This document shows positions 7,508-15,879 of a stretch of DNA of 64,000 bases, piece after piece. The translations under genes were made by a program, and so were the position numbers. The notes under the pieces are model-generated. The model saw nothing but the letters and a program-made list of their open reading frames with translations. It ran no database searches and was not told the DNA's origin. The first letter of the stretch is position 1; each line of letters starts with the position of its first letter. The stretch is from a virus. The stretch is from the IMG/VR virus record IMGVR_UViG_3300025770_001492, positions 124,001-188,000 of that record. The stretch is one strand, 5' to 3'.

Positions 7508-8938
7508 TCAAGATCGACTTGCCTTGTTTATTATTTCTGTTGTTGACATGCCTTCAAGCAATTCAACAAATCTAACGTCTTCCACCAAATCGGAGCCAAT
7601 AACGACCTTGCCTTCCCAATCTCCACCTTTTACCAAAACATCAGGCATTATCTTTTTGATCAATGCATATGGAGTTTTCTGGTCAAAGGAAACGACAAAA
7701 TCAACACATTCTAACGCTGCCAGCATCTTTACTCTATCTTCTAGAGGAATTATTGGCCGCTTGTCACCTTTTATTCTTTTAATGCTATCATCAGAATTAA
7801 TGCCAACAACTAACTTGTCGCCAAACGATTTAGCTTCTTCCAAAACTTTTAAATGACCTGAATGTAATAGATCATAACACCCATTTGTAAAAACAAGTTT
7901 ATAATCTCTTTCTTGAGGAGGCATTGTCAATTTATCTGTACTCATAAGTATATCCGATGGTTTAATAGGCTTGTTGTGAGAGTTTTGCACATAAATTGCA
8001 CCAGCCTCATAAGCAATCTCACATGCATCAATTATATCCATCCCAACAGAAAGAGCCATGGCAAGGAAGGCGGCGAAGCAATCCCCTGCCCCAATTACAG
8101 ATTTAGCCTTGATGCTATCCCCCGATCTGTAATTAAAGTGCTTCCCGCCAACCTTACCGTATACTCCGTCGCCCCCATTTGTAACAACGACAGCCATGCA
8201 ACCGATTTTAGCTTGAAAATAATTGCACTGCTCTATCGGGTCTTCAAGCCCAGAAAGCTTTTTGGCTTCAAGAAAGTTAGGCTTAAACACAGTACATCCA
8301 CGCCACTTCTCAACCGGCCCATTTTTTGGGTCTACGATTGTTATAGTGTTTCCATCAGTGAGTGATGGCCAATCGACAAAAGTACCGTGAGAGTCTTCCT
8401 CGAAAATGCCTTTTCCATAATCTGAAAAGATTGCGACATCAAAACTTGATTTAAGCCACTCTGTTTGAAGTCGATCCCTAGCTTTTATAAAGTGTTCAGA
8501 TGAAAGTCCATAATTTTCCTTTTCAACATCAAGCCTGCATAGGGGGAAATCTCTTTGATAAAACCTGTTTTTTGTTGGTATTTTTTGACCGTATGATTCT
8601 TCAATATTCACAGATTCGTAAAAATTGACTTGGTTTTCATGCTGAAAACCAAGTCCCCAACTCTCAGAATTGAAAACTTTTAATGCCAAATCGTCAACAT
8701 ATCCCAAAAGTTCAACTCTTACAGGGAAGTGTTTAAATTGGGAGACAACATTGGCAGCACCACCAGGAACTGACTTTTCTGGCGATTCCCCTTCCATCAG
8801 CATCACAGGAATAGGGAATTCAGGACTGACTCGGTTTGCGCCAACTCTAAAATAGTTGTCAATCATGCAATCGCCAATAACTCCTATTCTTGGCGATTGC
8901 GTTTTGATGTTTTCTAAAAAAGTATTAAACTTATTCAT
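7508..8938 (-). CDS. hldE: HldE-like bifunctional heptose kinase/adenylyltransferase
   Basis: A 476-residue protein with the two-domain plan of HldE (RfaE). The N-terminal PfkB-type kinase domain (about 1-330) has IGVIGDCMIDNY, PGGAANVV and the anion-hole motif SVIGAGDCFAAFLA. The C-terminal nucleotidyltransferase domain (about 345-476) has FTNGCYDLLHSGHLKVL with the HxGH motif, and VGINSDDSIKRIKG. In bacteria this makes ADP-heptose for LPS and surface glycans from heptose-7-phosphate. It fits the glycan theme of the window. It is separated from the upstream operon by a terminator. Confidence 0.85.
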   Translation of the reverse strand: MNKFNTFLENIKTQSPRIGVIGDCMIDNYFRVGANRVSPEFPIPVMLMEGESPEKSVPGGAANVVSQFKHFPVRVELLGYVDDLALKVFNSESWGLGFQHENQVNFYESVNIEESYGQKIPTKNRFYQRDFPLCRLDVEKENYGLSSEHFIKARDRLQTEWLKSSFDVAIFSDYGKGIFEEDSHGTFVDWPSLTDGNTITIVDPKNGPVEKWRGCTVFKPNFLEAKKLSGLEDPIEQCNYFQAKIGCMAVVVTNGGDGVYGKVGGKHFNYRSGDSIKAKSVIGAGDCFAAFLAMALSVGMDIIDACEIAYEAGAIYVQNSHNKPIKPSDILMSTDKLTMPPQERDYKLVFTNGCYDLLHSGHLKVLEEAKSFGDKLVVGINSDDSIKRIKGDKRPIIPLEDRVKMLAALECVDFVVSFDQKTPYALIKKIMPDVLVKGGDWEGKVVIGSDLVEDVRFVELLEGMSTTEIINKASRS

Positions 8939-8972
8939 GACGCAATAATAGAGTTACCTTTTTACAAATTAT

Positions 8973-9013
8973 AAAAAAAACGGGTGATCTATCGTAACTT
9001 AGATCACCCGTTT
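8973..9013 (-). terminator. Rho-independent terminator
   Basis: A 10-bp inverted repeat (CGGGTGATCT / AGATCACCCG) with a 10-base loop, followed on the minus strand by a run of eight T. It closes the operon that ends with the gene at 9083. Confidence 0.85.
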
Positions 9014-9082
9014 ATTAAGGAGAAATTGACCCAGTAAACATCAGGTCAACCAACACAATGGCGTTTGTGCAATCTAAAGTAG

Positions 9083-9364
9083 TTACTTCAAAGTTTTTTT
9101 AAAATGATTTTCACAAGATTTTATTGCAGGGTTCTTCTTACGATGTCTTGAGATAATGCGTTCAGAAAAAGTTTTAGAATTTCTTCCCTGAAATTCTTCA
9201 ATCACAATCGCATAGTAAGCATCGGGCATTGCGCCGTTCCCTAAAAAAATATGAGAATGGATGACTTTGTAGCAATTACACTTGCTTTCCCATATCCTTC
9301 GGTCGGATACGTCAGTGCGATCCTTTTTACATCGTTTTTTCCAGACAAGACTATTATTCCCCAT
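9083..9364 (-). CDS. Hypothetical basic protein
   Basis: A 93-residue Lys/Arg/Cys-containing protein (RRIWESKCNCYKV, MPDAYYAIVIEEF) with no family recognised. The ATG at 9364 overlaps the end of the GMP reductase gene by 11 bases, so it is the last gene of the thyA-guaC operon, just before a terminator. Confidence 0.55.
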   Translation of the reverse strand: MGNNSLVWKKRCKKDRTDVSDRRIWESKCNCYKVIHSHIFLGNGAMPDAYYAIVIEEFQGRNSKTFSERIISRHRKKNPAIKSCENHFKKTLK

Positions 9365-10418
9365 ACACTGTATTATGCGTCCTTGCACACCTTACAAAAG
9401 TTGTACACTTGCTAAGATCTTTTAATCTGGTTGCCCCAACATAAGAACAAGCACTTCTTATGCCGCCTTCGATATTTTGGATAACATTCTGAACAGGGCC
9501 TTTATATGGTATTTTCACGACTTTTCCCTCTGCTGCACGATGGCTTGCCATGCCCCCTGAATATTTGTCCATAGCGGTTTCACTGCTCATCCCATAAAAA
9601 ATTAATGCTTCTTTTATATCTGGTCCAGCATCTGAATATTCCCATTCGCCTTCACATTCCTCTGTGCCAGACAACATCCCACCAAGCATTGCGAAATCTG
9701 CACCTGCTCCAAAAGCTTTTGCAATGTCGCCAGAGGTAGTGCATCCTCCATCGGCGCAAACCAGTCCTCCAAGTCCATGTGCAGCATCGGCACACTCAAT
9801 GATTGCAGACAACTGCGGGTAGCCAACGCCAGCAACAATGCGAGTTTCACAAACACTGCCCGGTCCAATTCCCACTTTAACAATGTCTGCACCCGCAAAT
9901 AAAAGTTCTTGTACCATTTCAGGAGTGCAAACATTTCCAACCATCAAATCGATGGCTGGGTATTGCTCTCTAAACCTTTTAACTTTGTCAACGAAAGCTG
10001 CACTGTACCCGTTCGCCACATCTATACAAACATGCTGTAGCCTTTCTCCACAGCCCGTGCCTTGAAAAAAGACACGTTCGAATTTGGCCATGTCTGAGTC
10101 AACAATTCCAAGTGTGTACCATGCGTGATTGATAACTTCATCTGATTCATTTTTGAAAAAATCAATTAATTCAGATGTTTTATAATGCTTATGAAGACAA
10201 ACGTCCATTCCATGTTTTGCGAATTCTCTGGCCATATCCATAGTGCCAACGGTGTCCATGTTGGCTGCGAATATTGGAAATCCGTCATACCAATTTTTTG
10301 AATTCTTATATTGATAAGTTCTCTTTATGACAACATTTGAACGACTTGCTGTCTCGGATCTCTTTGGCCGAATTAGAACGTCACAAAAATCAAGCTTAAT
10401 GCCGTCTTCAATTTTCAT
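9354..10418 (-). CDS. guaC: GMP reductase / IMP dehydrogenase family
   Basis: A 354-residue TIM-barrel enzyme. IKLDFCDVLIRPKRSETASR is the GuaC N-terminal signature, VGIGPGSVCETRIVAGVGYP holds the catalytic Cys loop, and VCADGGCTTSGDIAKAFGAG the phosphate-binding loop. There is no CBS insertion and the length is that of GuaC (about 345), which favours GMP reductase (GMP to IMP using NADPH) over IMP dehydrogenase. It lies in an operon with ThyA and DHFR; converting G to the A branch would suit an AT-rich phage. Confidence 0.85.
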   Translation of the reverse strand: MKIEDGIKLDFCDVLIRPKRSETASRSNVVIKRTYQYKNSKNWYDGFPIFAANMDTVGTMDMAREFAKHGMDVCLHKHYKTSELIDFFKNESDEVINHAWYTLGIVDSDMAKFERVFFQGTGCGERLQHVCIDVANGYSAAFVDKVKRFREQYPAIDLMVGNVCTPEMVQELLFAGADIVKVGIGPGSVCETRIVAGVGYPQLSAIIECADAAHGLGGLVCADGGCTTSGDIAKAFGAGADFAMLGGMLSGTEECEGEWEYSDAGPDIKEALIFYGMSSETAMDKYSGGMASHRAAEGKVVKIPYKGPVQNVIQNIEGGIRSACSYVGATRLKDLSKCTTFVRCARTHNTVYGE

Positions 10419-10436
10419 TTTATAAATCCGTCTTTA

Positions 10437-10730
10437 CTACCAATCTTTTTTATACTCAAAACCCTGAATGTAGCTGTCTTCCTCTTTCTCCGAAGGGATC
10501 AATGACCATTTTCCTTCATCGTCTCCATCTGCTTTGTTCTCTTCAAAACTTGTTGTATATTTTTGCTCTATATCTTTAATGGGCAAATCAGGTTGAGGAT
10601 CATATGACCTTATCAAAAACCCACCTGCAAATCCTGCAAGTAAACCAATAAGTAAAACATTTAAAATTTCTGAGTGAATTAGGCTCTTGCCGTTCTCACT
10701 CTTTTCCGTTTTTTCCGACTCTTTTGTCAT
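10437..10730 (-). CDS. Small single-pass membrane protein
   Basis: A 97-residue protein with a charged N-terminus, one clear transmembrane helix (ILNVLLIGLLAGFAGGFLI) and an acidic C-terminal region. The ATG at 10730 has AAAAGGAA upstream and lies inside the end of the DHFR gene (35-base overlap); an ATG at 10751 is less likely. Role unknown; inner-membrane location inferred. Confidence 0.6.
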   Translation of the reverse strand: MTKESEKTEKSENGKSLIHSEILNVLLIGLLAGFAGGFLIRSYDPQPDLPIKDIEQKYTTSFEENKADGDDEGKWSLIPSEKEEDSYIQGFEYKKDW

Positions 10731-11241
10731 TTTCTGCCAATTCCTTTTCATAGTTTAAAATTAAGAAGTAGTTATGATCCTCTACATTTGAAATTTTCCA
10801 TTTTTTATCTAATTCAGGAAAAAAAGTATCACCTTTATGGCACTTAGCTTTGATTAAACTCACGATTACCGAGTCAACCAAATCGTTCTCAAGTACATAC
10901 CGATACAATTGCCCGCCACCAATTATGTAAATATCTTTATCTGGCCAAAGATCTTTTGAATAACCTAAAGCAGATTCAACAGATTCTGTTGAAATAAATG
11001 AATCATCTTGATGCATTGACTTTGGAAACTCTAAGCCTGTCGCATTAGAGGTGACAACAATGTTCTGCCTGTTTGGAAGAGGCTTTTTAGGAAGGCTATC
11101 CCAAGTTTTTCTTCCCATTACAACAACGTGATCCGTGGTTAATCTCTTAAAGTTTTTAAGATCTTCAGGAACGCTCCAAGGAATCTTTCCTTCATTTCCG
11201 ATGACTCTGTTTTCATCGTGTGCAACAATTAATTTAATCAT
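10696..11241 (-). CDS. Dihydrofolate reductase
   Basis: A 181-residue DHFR. IKLIVAHDENRVIGNEGKIP has the conserved start with the Trp loop (IPWSVPEDLKNFK), VVMGRKTWDSLP binds NADPH, and DIYIIGGGQLYRYVL carries the GG turn. It regenerates tetrahydrofolate from the dihydrofolate left by thymidylate synthase, encoded directly upstream with an ATGA overlap. The T4 equivalent is frd. Confidence 0.9.
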   Translation of the reverse strand: MIKLIVAHDENRVIGNEGKIPWSVPEDLKNFKRLTTDHVVVMGRKTWDSLPKKPLPNRQNIVVTSNATGLEFPKSMHQDDSFISTESVESALGYSKDLWPDKDIYIIGGGQLYRYVLENDLVDSVIVSLIKAKCHKGDTFFPELDKKWKISNVEDHNYFLILNYEKELAENDKRVGKNGKE

Positions 11242-12110
11242 ACTGCAACTTCGAACTTTATTTCTGGCTCAGGGTTATAATCTTCTAAGACGAAATCAGA
11301 AGGCTTGTAGTCTTCAATTGAATTGGCTGTGGCGAAGATTTTCAAAACGGGAGAATCAGGCTTGCCTCTAGAAAGATATTCCTCAACAGCTTCTATCTGA
11401 TTGACATAGATGTGACTGTCTGCTGTCGTATGAATAAACTCGTAAGGCTCTAAATCCGCTTGTTGGGCAAGCATATAAATCAAAGCACTATAGAATGCTA
11501 TGTTAAAAGGAACACCAACAGGGAAATCACAAGAGCGTTGCGTAAGCATACCGCTAAGTTTGCCATCATGCGTATAACACTGGAAAGTGTAATGACAAGG
11601 AGGCAATCTCATTTGATGCATCATCTTAGGATTCCATAGGGAGAAGAGAATCCTTCTATCATTTGGATTATTTTTTAAAAGATCAACCATGTAAGCAAGT
11701 TGATCAAAACCACCTTCTCCATAAAGTGGATTAGCATTAACTTCGCTTGAGCCGTTTCCATAGTGTCCACCAAAATGCCTAAGCTGGAAGCCATACAAGG
11801 GACCAAACGCACCGTCTACAAATCCATTTTCTTCTTCGAACTCTTTGTCCAGCCAAGGAGTCCAAAACCCACAACCTAGATCTTTCAAATCTTGGTTTAA
11901 AGTGCTACCGGACAAAAACCAAAGAAGCTCGCCAACCATTGATTTATGGCGAATTTTTCGTCTGGTCAAAAGAGGAAATCTCTCATCAATCCTATAGCGA
12001 GATTGCATTCCAAAAAGAGAAATAGTATCAACGCCTGTGCGATTTGTCTTTCTTATTCCGTGTTTTAGAATCTTTTCCAAAGCATCGTCATAATCTTGCA
12101 TCAAATACAT
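11238..12110 (-). CDS. thyA: Thymidylate synthase
   Basis: A 290-residue ThyA. It starts with the usual YDDALEKILKHG..KTNRTGVDTISLFG, has the FWTPW segment, the active site LPPCHYTFQCY with the catalytic Cys, then QRSCDFPVGVPFNIA and ADSHIYVNQ. It makes dTMP from dUMP with methylenetetrahydrofolate. First of the thyA-DHFR pair; it follows a PPIase gene and a 52-residue gene in the same direction. Confidence 0.93.
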   Translation of the reverse strand: MYLMQDYDDALEKILKHGIRKTNRTGVDTISLFGMQSRYRIDERFPLLTRRKIRHKSMVGELLWFLSGSTLNQDLKDLGCGFWTPWLDKEFEEENGFVDGAFGPLYGFQLRHFGGHYGNGSSEVNANPLYGEGGFDQLAYMVDLLKNNPNDRRILFSLWNPKMMHQMRLPPCHYTFQCYTHDGKLSGMLTQRSCDFPVGVPFNIAFYSALIYMLAQQADLEPYEFIHTTADSHIYVNQIEAVEEYLSRGKPDSPVLKIFATANSIEDYKPSDFVLEDYNPEPEIKFEVAV

Positions 12111-12119
12111 TTAAGTTCT

Positions 12120-12278
12120 CTAAGGCTTTACTTTTGATAATCTGTCTTTTATTTTTTCCAAAAGAGGCTCTTCACTCTCGTCGTAATCACGCACGAGTGC
12201 CAAACCACCAAGAGCCTTCTTTAAAAAATCAATTTCTTCAGATCGAAGCATGACAGGGTAAACCATTACATTTTTCAT
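12120..12278 (-). CDS. Small hypothetical protein
   Basis: A 52-residue protein (MKNVMVYPVMLRSEEIDFLK) with a predicted helical, acidic C-terminal half. The ATG at 12278 lies one base after the stop of the PPIase gene, which favours it over an upstream in-frame start. No family recognised. Confidence 0.5.
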   Translation of the reverse strand: MKNVMVYPVMLRSEEIDFLKKALGGLALVRDYDESEEPLLEKIKDRLSKVKP

Positions 12279-12279
12279 T

Positions 12280-12555
12280 TCAATCTCTGGCTGTGACTTG
12301 TAGCAGATGATAACCAAACTGCGTCTTCACTGGTCCTTGCACTTCGTTCAGGGGGCAGCTAAATACAACTTGATCAAACTCAGGAACCATTCTTCCTCTT
12401 CCAAAAGATCCTAGCCCACCACCAGTTTGACCTGATGGGCATTTTGAATAATCTTTGGCGGCTTGTCCAAAATCCGACCCAGATTCAATCTCTTTTTTCA
12501 GTTCTAAACATCGTGCCTCTGAGTCTACCAAAATATGTCTTGCAGTCGCTTGCAT
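12280..12555 (-). CDS. Parvulin-type peptidyl-prolyl isomerase
   Basis: A 91-residue single-domain parvulin. ATARHILVDSEARCLELKKE, FGQAAKDYSKCPSG, GGGLGSFGRGRMVPEFD and VQGPVKTQFGYHLLQV are the four signature segments of PpiC-type rotamases, and the length equals E. coli PpiC. It would catalyse cis-trans isomerisation of X-Pro bonds in the cytoplasm; no signal peptide. It heads the thyA operon. Confidence 0.9.
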   Translation of the reverse strand: MQATARHILVDSEARCLELKKEIESGSDFGQAAKDYSKCPSGQTGGGLGSFGRGRMVPEFDQVVFSCPLNEVQGPVKTQFGYHLLQVTARD

Positions 12556-12575
12556 CTTAATTCTCTCTAAAGTTT

Positions 12576-12660
12576 AAAAAAAAAGACGCCCCAGAGGATT
12601 CGAACCCCAAAGCCCAGCATCTTGTGCTTGCTAGAGCGTTATGGGAATAATCGTTTTTCA
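12576..12660 (-). ncRNA. tRNA-like RNA, incomplete cloverleaf
   Basis: On the minus strand the region ends with a T-arm-like GGGGTTCGAATCCTC, an acceptor-like GGGGCG and a run of nine T. Upstream are TTCCCATAA and GCTC pieces resembling the 5' acceptor and D-stem of a tRNA, but a full D-arm and a 7-base anticodon loop cannot be drawn. It could be a decayed tRNA or a different tRNA-like RNA. Two similar elements lie at 19050-19166 and 23795-23915. Confidence 0.35.
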
Positions 12661-12780
12661 AATGAATTGCTTCAAATGAAAGTTCGGCTTCCCAAACCGC
12701 TGACATTGTAGTGTCAGGTTTTCTAATATAATTATTTTTAACTTAAGTAATATTTAAAATCTTCTTTATAATTAATAAGC
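12661..12780. other. Intergenic stretch without a gene
   Basis: No coding frame. It holds the hairpin TGACA/TGTCA and a 6-bp hairpin (CGGTTT/AAGCCG) on the minus strand, plus the second copy of a direct repeat TTCAAATGAA (12657-12666 and 12671-12680). These may form the 5' part of the tRNA-like RNA next to it. Confidence 0.3.
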
Positions 12781-12809
12781 AAAAACAGTCTCCTGCCCTT
12801 TGGCAAGGA
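12781..12809 (-). terminator. Probable terminator after the 132-residue gene
   Basis: On the minus strand TCCT-t-GCC pairs with GGC-AGGA around a short loop, followed by GACTGTTTTTG. It lies about 70 bases after the stop of the gene at 12881. The stem has one bulged base. Confidence 0.5.
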
Positions 12810-12880
12810 TACTAGATCAGTGTTCCTGCGACGGTAATAATATAGTAATCAATCAGAATAATCAATGCCGAATTGAAAAA

Positions 12881-13279
12881 TTACATGGGTGACTGAGAAT
12901 CCAAGCCTTGCAGAAGTGCGGTGTTCAACTGATCAACAGGAATCGTATAAACTTTGTTATCTGGATCTTCATAAGCACTGACTCTGATTTGCTTTCCATC
13001 ATCGTCTTTTTTAAACTTTTTCTTTGTTGTATCACTTGTATCGTTCATCATCTGGATTTTAGCATGGGTTATATTTCCATCAGAATCACGATCATACCCT
13101 AAAATTTTATATCCAGATAGGTTATATGAATTTCCACCTATAGAAAACTGAGAAATAGTCTGCGGACTGTCTGCAACTAGTTCAGGGGGTATTCCTAGCT
13201 CGTCTTCAATTTGGTTTAAATAATCTATTTTTTGTTTTTGATATTCCAAAAAATCTCTAAATGATAAATTGTTGTTCAT
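12881..13279 (-). CDS. Hypothetical protein with capsid-targeting-like N-terminus
   Basis: A 132-residue protein starting MNNNLSFRDFLEYQKQ, which fits the F-x-x-[W/F]-L motif. A middle region (NSYNLSGYKILGYDRDSDGN) may be a small beta domain; the rest is polar. There is no Shine-Dalgarno; TATATAAGGC immediately precedes the ATG. Family unknown. Confidence 0.6.
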   Translation of the reverse strand: MNNNLSFRDFLEYQKQKIDYLNQIEDELGIPPELVADSPQTISQFSIGGNSYNLSGYKILGYDRDSDGNITHAKIQMMNDTSDTTKKKFKKDDDGKQIRVSAYEDPDNKVYTIPVDQLNTALLQGLDSQSPM

Positions 13280-13324
13280 GCCTTATATACTCTATGAGTA
13301 GATCTTTTTTTGAGAAACATTAAT

Positions 13325-13678
13325 ATGAATAAATCTCCTGCATTTTCTGAATTTAGAAATCTAATGGACACATGGGACAAACAAGTCCTCCATGAGAACA
13401 CAATAGACAATTTTATAGATAAAAACGGCCTTTTATTATTTTTCACAAAAGGAAAAAATTGCTTTGGAGCACCAGAGCAAAGCAGGTTAATTTTTGCAAA
13501 ATTAAAATCCGATGATGAAGATTGCGAAGAAGACGGCTGGAGAGATGAAGCATCCTTCGCCGCATTAAATTTACAAGATGCACTAAACGGTGAAGAAAAA
13601 CAGCATATTTTTTCTAATAGAGACTTGAATTCTATAAAGATAATAGACAAACGTGCTCTTTACGAGAAGTTAAAATGA
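13325..13678 (+). CDS. Hypothetical acidic protein
   Basis: A 117-residue protein (MNKSPAFSEFRNLMDTWDKQ) with an acidic middle (DDEDCEEDGW). The N-terminus F-x-x-F-x-x-L is only a partial fit to the targeting-like motif. A TTG 15 bases upstream is an alternative start. The stop overlaps the next ATG (ATGA). This strand is preferred over a minus-strand frame (13276-13650) because of that coupling and its protein-like composition. Confidence 0.55.
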   Translation: MNKSPAFSEFRNLMDTWDKQVLHENTIDNFIDKNGLLLFFTKGKNCFGAPEQSRLIFAKLKSDDEDCEEDGWRDEASFAALNLQDALNGEEKQHIFSNRDLNSIKIIDKRALYEKLK

Positions 13679-14358
13679 CCCTTCCTTTTGACAACACTAA
13701 TAAAAATCAAAGAAAGTATCAGTGTTTTGTATGCGGCAGACAATATATGTCTTTTTCTGAATTTAAGGAACATATATTAGAAACCCATGATGAAGGTCGT
13801 GAGTTTCTAATATGCCCATGCGAACACTGCGGTGCTCCTGTCAGGGATATGAGGATGCACTTCAAGGTGAAGCACCCACACTCTCCCATCCCCAAGAAGG
13901 GAATGATGAAAGCACTTGTCTGGAAAGATATGTCTCCAAAGAAAGGGAATTCAAAAGGCAAAAAAACTAAAAAGCCTAAATTCAGAGAAGGATATTACGA
14001 ATCTGCAAAAATGAAAAAATCGCTCCACTACCGATCTGGATATGAAGCGACAATATACGAATGCCTAGATTCTTGGCACAAGGTCGTGGCATTCGAAGTA
14101 GAGCCTTTCGAGATACCGTACATCTATAAAGGATCGGGACATAAGTATATTCCTGATTTACTTGTTCACTACAAAGATGGAGAAAAAGAAGTTTGGGAAA
14201 TAAAACCAGCAAACCAAACTACTCTTGAAAAAAATACCCAAAAATGGAGAGCAGCAGAGTTAGCATTAGAACATAGAGGGTGGAAATTCGTAGTTGTTAC
14301 AGAAGTTGGAATAGATAAACTAAAGCAGTTGGTAAGAAACCAATTTTTAAACGATTAA
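13675..14358 (+). CDS. Zinc-finger plus gp4/TnsA-like PD-(D/E)xK nuclease
   Basis: A 227-residue protein. The N-terminal part (about 14-70) has two C-x-x-C...H-x(3-4)-H fingers (YQCFVCGRQYMS...HILETH and CEHCGAPVRDMRMHFKVKH). The C-terminal part (about 115-227) has LHYRSGYEATIYECLD, VEPFEIPYIYKG, YIPDLLVHYKDG and VWEIKPANQTT, the E...PD...ExK arrangement of T4 gp4-like head-completion proteins and TnsA-fold nucleases. Likely role: finishing the DNA-filled head, or end trimming. The zinc fingers are not part of T4 gp4 as I know it. Confidence 0.65.
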   Translation: MTLPFDNTNKNQRKYQCFVCGRQYMSFSEFKEHILETHDEGREFLICPCEHCGAPVRDMRMHFKVKHPHSPIPKKGMMKALVWKDMSPKKGNSKGKKTKKPKFREGYYESAKMKKSLHYRSGYEATIYECLDSWHKVVAFEVEPFEIPYIYKGSGHKYIPDLLVHYKDGEKEVWEIKPANQTTLEKNTQKWRAAELALEHRGWKFVVVTEVGIDKLKQLVRNQFLND

Positions 14359-14828
14359 TCGCCTTTAATTACTCTAAATGAATCTTCATCAAAGTGTTGC
14401 GTGCTGAACTCAAAGAGCCAAGTGTCTTTGATGCCTTCCATCATATGCCTTAGACCAATAGGAATTTGAAACGTATCCCCTTCTTCTAAAACTATAATTC
14501 CATGTTGTGAAAATTGCTTTATCTCTAATTTTTCCCCGTCTGCTGTGATGGTTTGTCCTTTTTTATCAACAGGATACATTTGGTTTTTCATCAAATCAGA
14601 GTGAACATCATCATCGCTCCACCAAACTTTCAATTCGCCCTTATGCACATAAAAAGTTTCTGTTTTAATCTTGTGGTAATGAAAGCTACACTTTTTTCCA
14701 CGCTTAAAAAACAAAAGCTTTCCACAATACTTTTCAGAATTGACTATCCAGTCTTCATATCCCCACCCTTTTGAAACAAAGACTCTGCTAGGTTGAGGAG
14801 TTACTTCGTGCCCTTGAATGTGCCTCAT
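14355..14828 (-). CDS. Cupin, mannose-6-phosphate isomerase type II-like
   Basis: A 157-residue protein. GWGYEDWIVNSEKYCGKLLFF, CSFHYHKIKTETFYVHKGEL (the HxH...E metal site) and DTFQIPIGLRHMME are the cupin motifs found in the C-terminal domain of GDP-mannose pyrophosphorylase/phosphomannose isomerases. A stand-alone sugar isomerase or sugar-binding cupin fits the glycan genes nearby. Its start overlaps the upstream stop (ATGA) and its end overlaps the convergent nuclease gene by 4 bases. Confidence 0.7.
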   Translation of the reverse strand: MRHIQGHEVTPQPSRVFVSKGWGYEDWIVNSEKYCGKLLFFKRGKKCSFHYHKIKTETFYVHKGELKVWWSDDDVHSDLMKNQMYPVDKKGQTITADGEKLEIKQFSQHGIIVLEEGDTFQIPIGLRHMMEGIKDTWLFEFSTQHFDEDSFRVIKGD

Positions 14829-15535
14829 GCTATCGCCTTGTATCTATTTTTGATATATGGAACTACAATTTCATCAATCTTTTTATAAAGATCTTGAACA
14901 GTTCCATCATTACGAATAAACAAATGAACCAAGTCGGCACCCTCTGGCAAGCTGGTTAGCTCATTGGGATCTAAATTTAAAAGGAAATCACCTGTGTCTC
15001 CCTCTACATTTGTTTTCTTCCAAAAGTCTACCGCAGGCTTGATTTGCTTTTCAGACCCATTGGGATCATCGTTTTCACGTTCTGGATGCCAAACTAAAAT
15101 ATTTGTGCCGTTAACCGAGAATATCTTGTCTAATTCATTTATGTATCTGGCATCTGAAATGATGACTGAATCTTCTCTATTTAAAAACGGCTTATTAAGC
15201 CACACATCGCCCTGAATTTCTCGAAAGCCATCGCCTATAAATTGTAAAGATTGCCTAACGGGCTTTAAAAATCCTGGCGGAGGTTCTGGAATCGTTTTCC
15301 ACTTTTCGATAAAGTCCATATCGACACCAAAAGTGTCACAAAAAACCTTTTTAACCCCTGCGGCGAATGCATCTCTCCGGTAAGAAAGGTTGAAAATGCT
15401 GGATGAGTTGAAAGGACTTTGTATTGGGCGGCGATCAAGTATAGCGGAATACAAGTAGTCGGCAATTGTGTCTTTACCATTTTGCATCTGTCCAGCTACT
15501 CCAACAGCGGCAAAATTTAGATTTTCGGCTATCAT
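14825..15535 (-). CDS. Deoxynucleoside monophosphate kinase (T4 gp1-like)
   Basis: A 236-residue P-loop kinase. VGVAGQMQNGKDTIADYL is the phosphate-binding loop of the dNMP kinase/AAA-type small kinases, VRQSLQFIGDGFREIQGDVW and VIISDARYINELD resemble the substrate and Walker B segments of T4 gp1 and related phage kinases. It would phosphorylate dGMP, dTMP or related dNMPs for replication, which complements the ThyA and RNR genes. The exact substrate is inferred. Confidence 0.75.
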   Translation of the reverse strand: MIAENLNFAAVGVAGQMQNGKDTIADYLYSAILDRRPIQSPFNSSSIFNLSYRRDAFAAGVKKVFCDTFGVDMDFIEKWKTIPEPPPGFLKPVRQSLQFIGDGFREIQGDVWLNKPFLNREDSVIISDARYINELDKIFSVNGTNILVWHPERENDDPNGSEKQIKPAVDFWKKTNVEGDTGDFLLNLDPNELTSLPEGADLVHLFIRNDGTVQDLYKKIDEIVVPYIKNRYKAIA

Positions 15536-15599
15536 TTTAATTTCCTGTTAAATATAATAAAATATAACACTAATTTAACTACAACAAGGTTGAAAATCA

Positions 15600-15878
15600 A
15601 TGGCAAAAAAAGTAGAAAAAACATGCAAGAACTGCCAATTATACAACCAAAAGAGCGGAGAATGTAGTGTAATAGTCCTTCATGAAGGAGAAAAAATAAA
15701 CATTCCTGTTGATCCAGAGGATGCATGTTTTTTTGAAAATGAATTCATAGAAAAATATAAACCTATTCAGGACGTAAAACAAGTTAAGCTTTGGGTAGAA
15801 GATCCAAAAACTGGCGAAAAGACTACGGATGGAGTCGTAAAAATAGAATACCCAACTGATTTTTTTGGTGAAGAATAA
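15600..15878 (+). CDS. Small hypothetical protein with Cys pairs
   Basis: A 92-residue protein. CKNCQLYN...GECSVIVLHEGE and EDACFFENEF contain four Cys that could bind zinc or iron-sulfur. AAGG lies before the ATG. It ends one base before the next gene, so they probably share a transcript. No family recognised. Confidence 0.6.
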   Translation: MAKKVEKTCKNCQLYNQKSGECSVIVLHEGEKINIPVDPEDACFFENEFIEKYKPIQDVKQVKLWVEDPKTGEKTTDGVVKIEYPTDFFGEE

Positions 15879-15879
15879 T

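Noticed and set aside
13276-13650. Minus-strand frame of 124 residues rich in Ser/Phe
   Set aside because: Antisense shadow of the plus-strand gene at 13325, which couples by ATGA to the nuclease gene.
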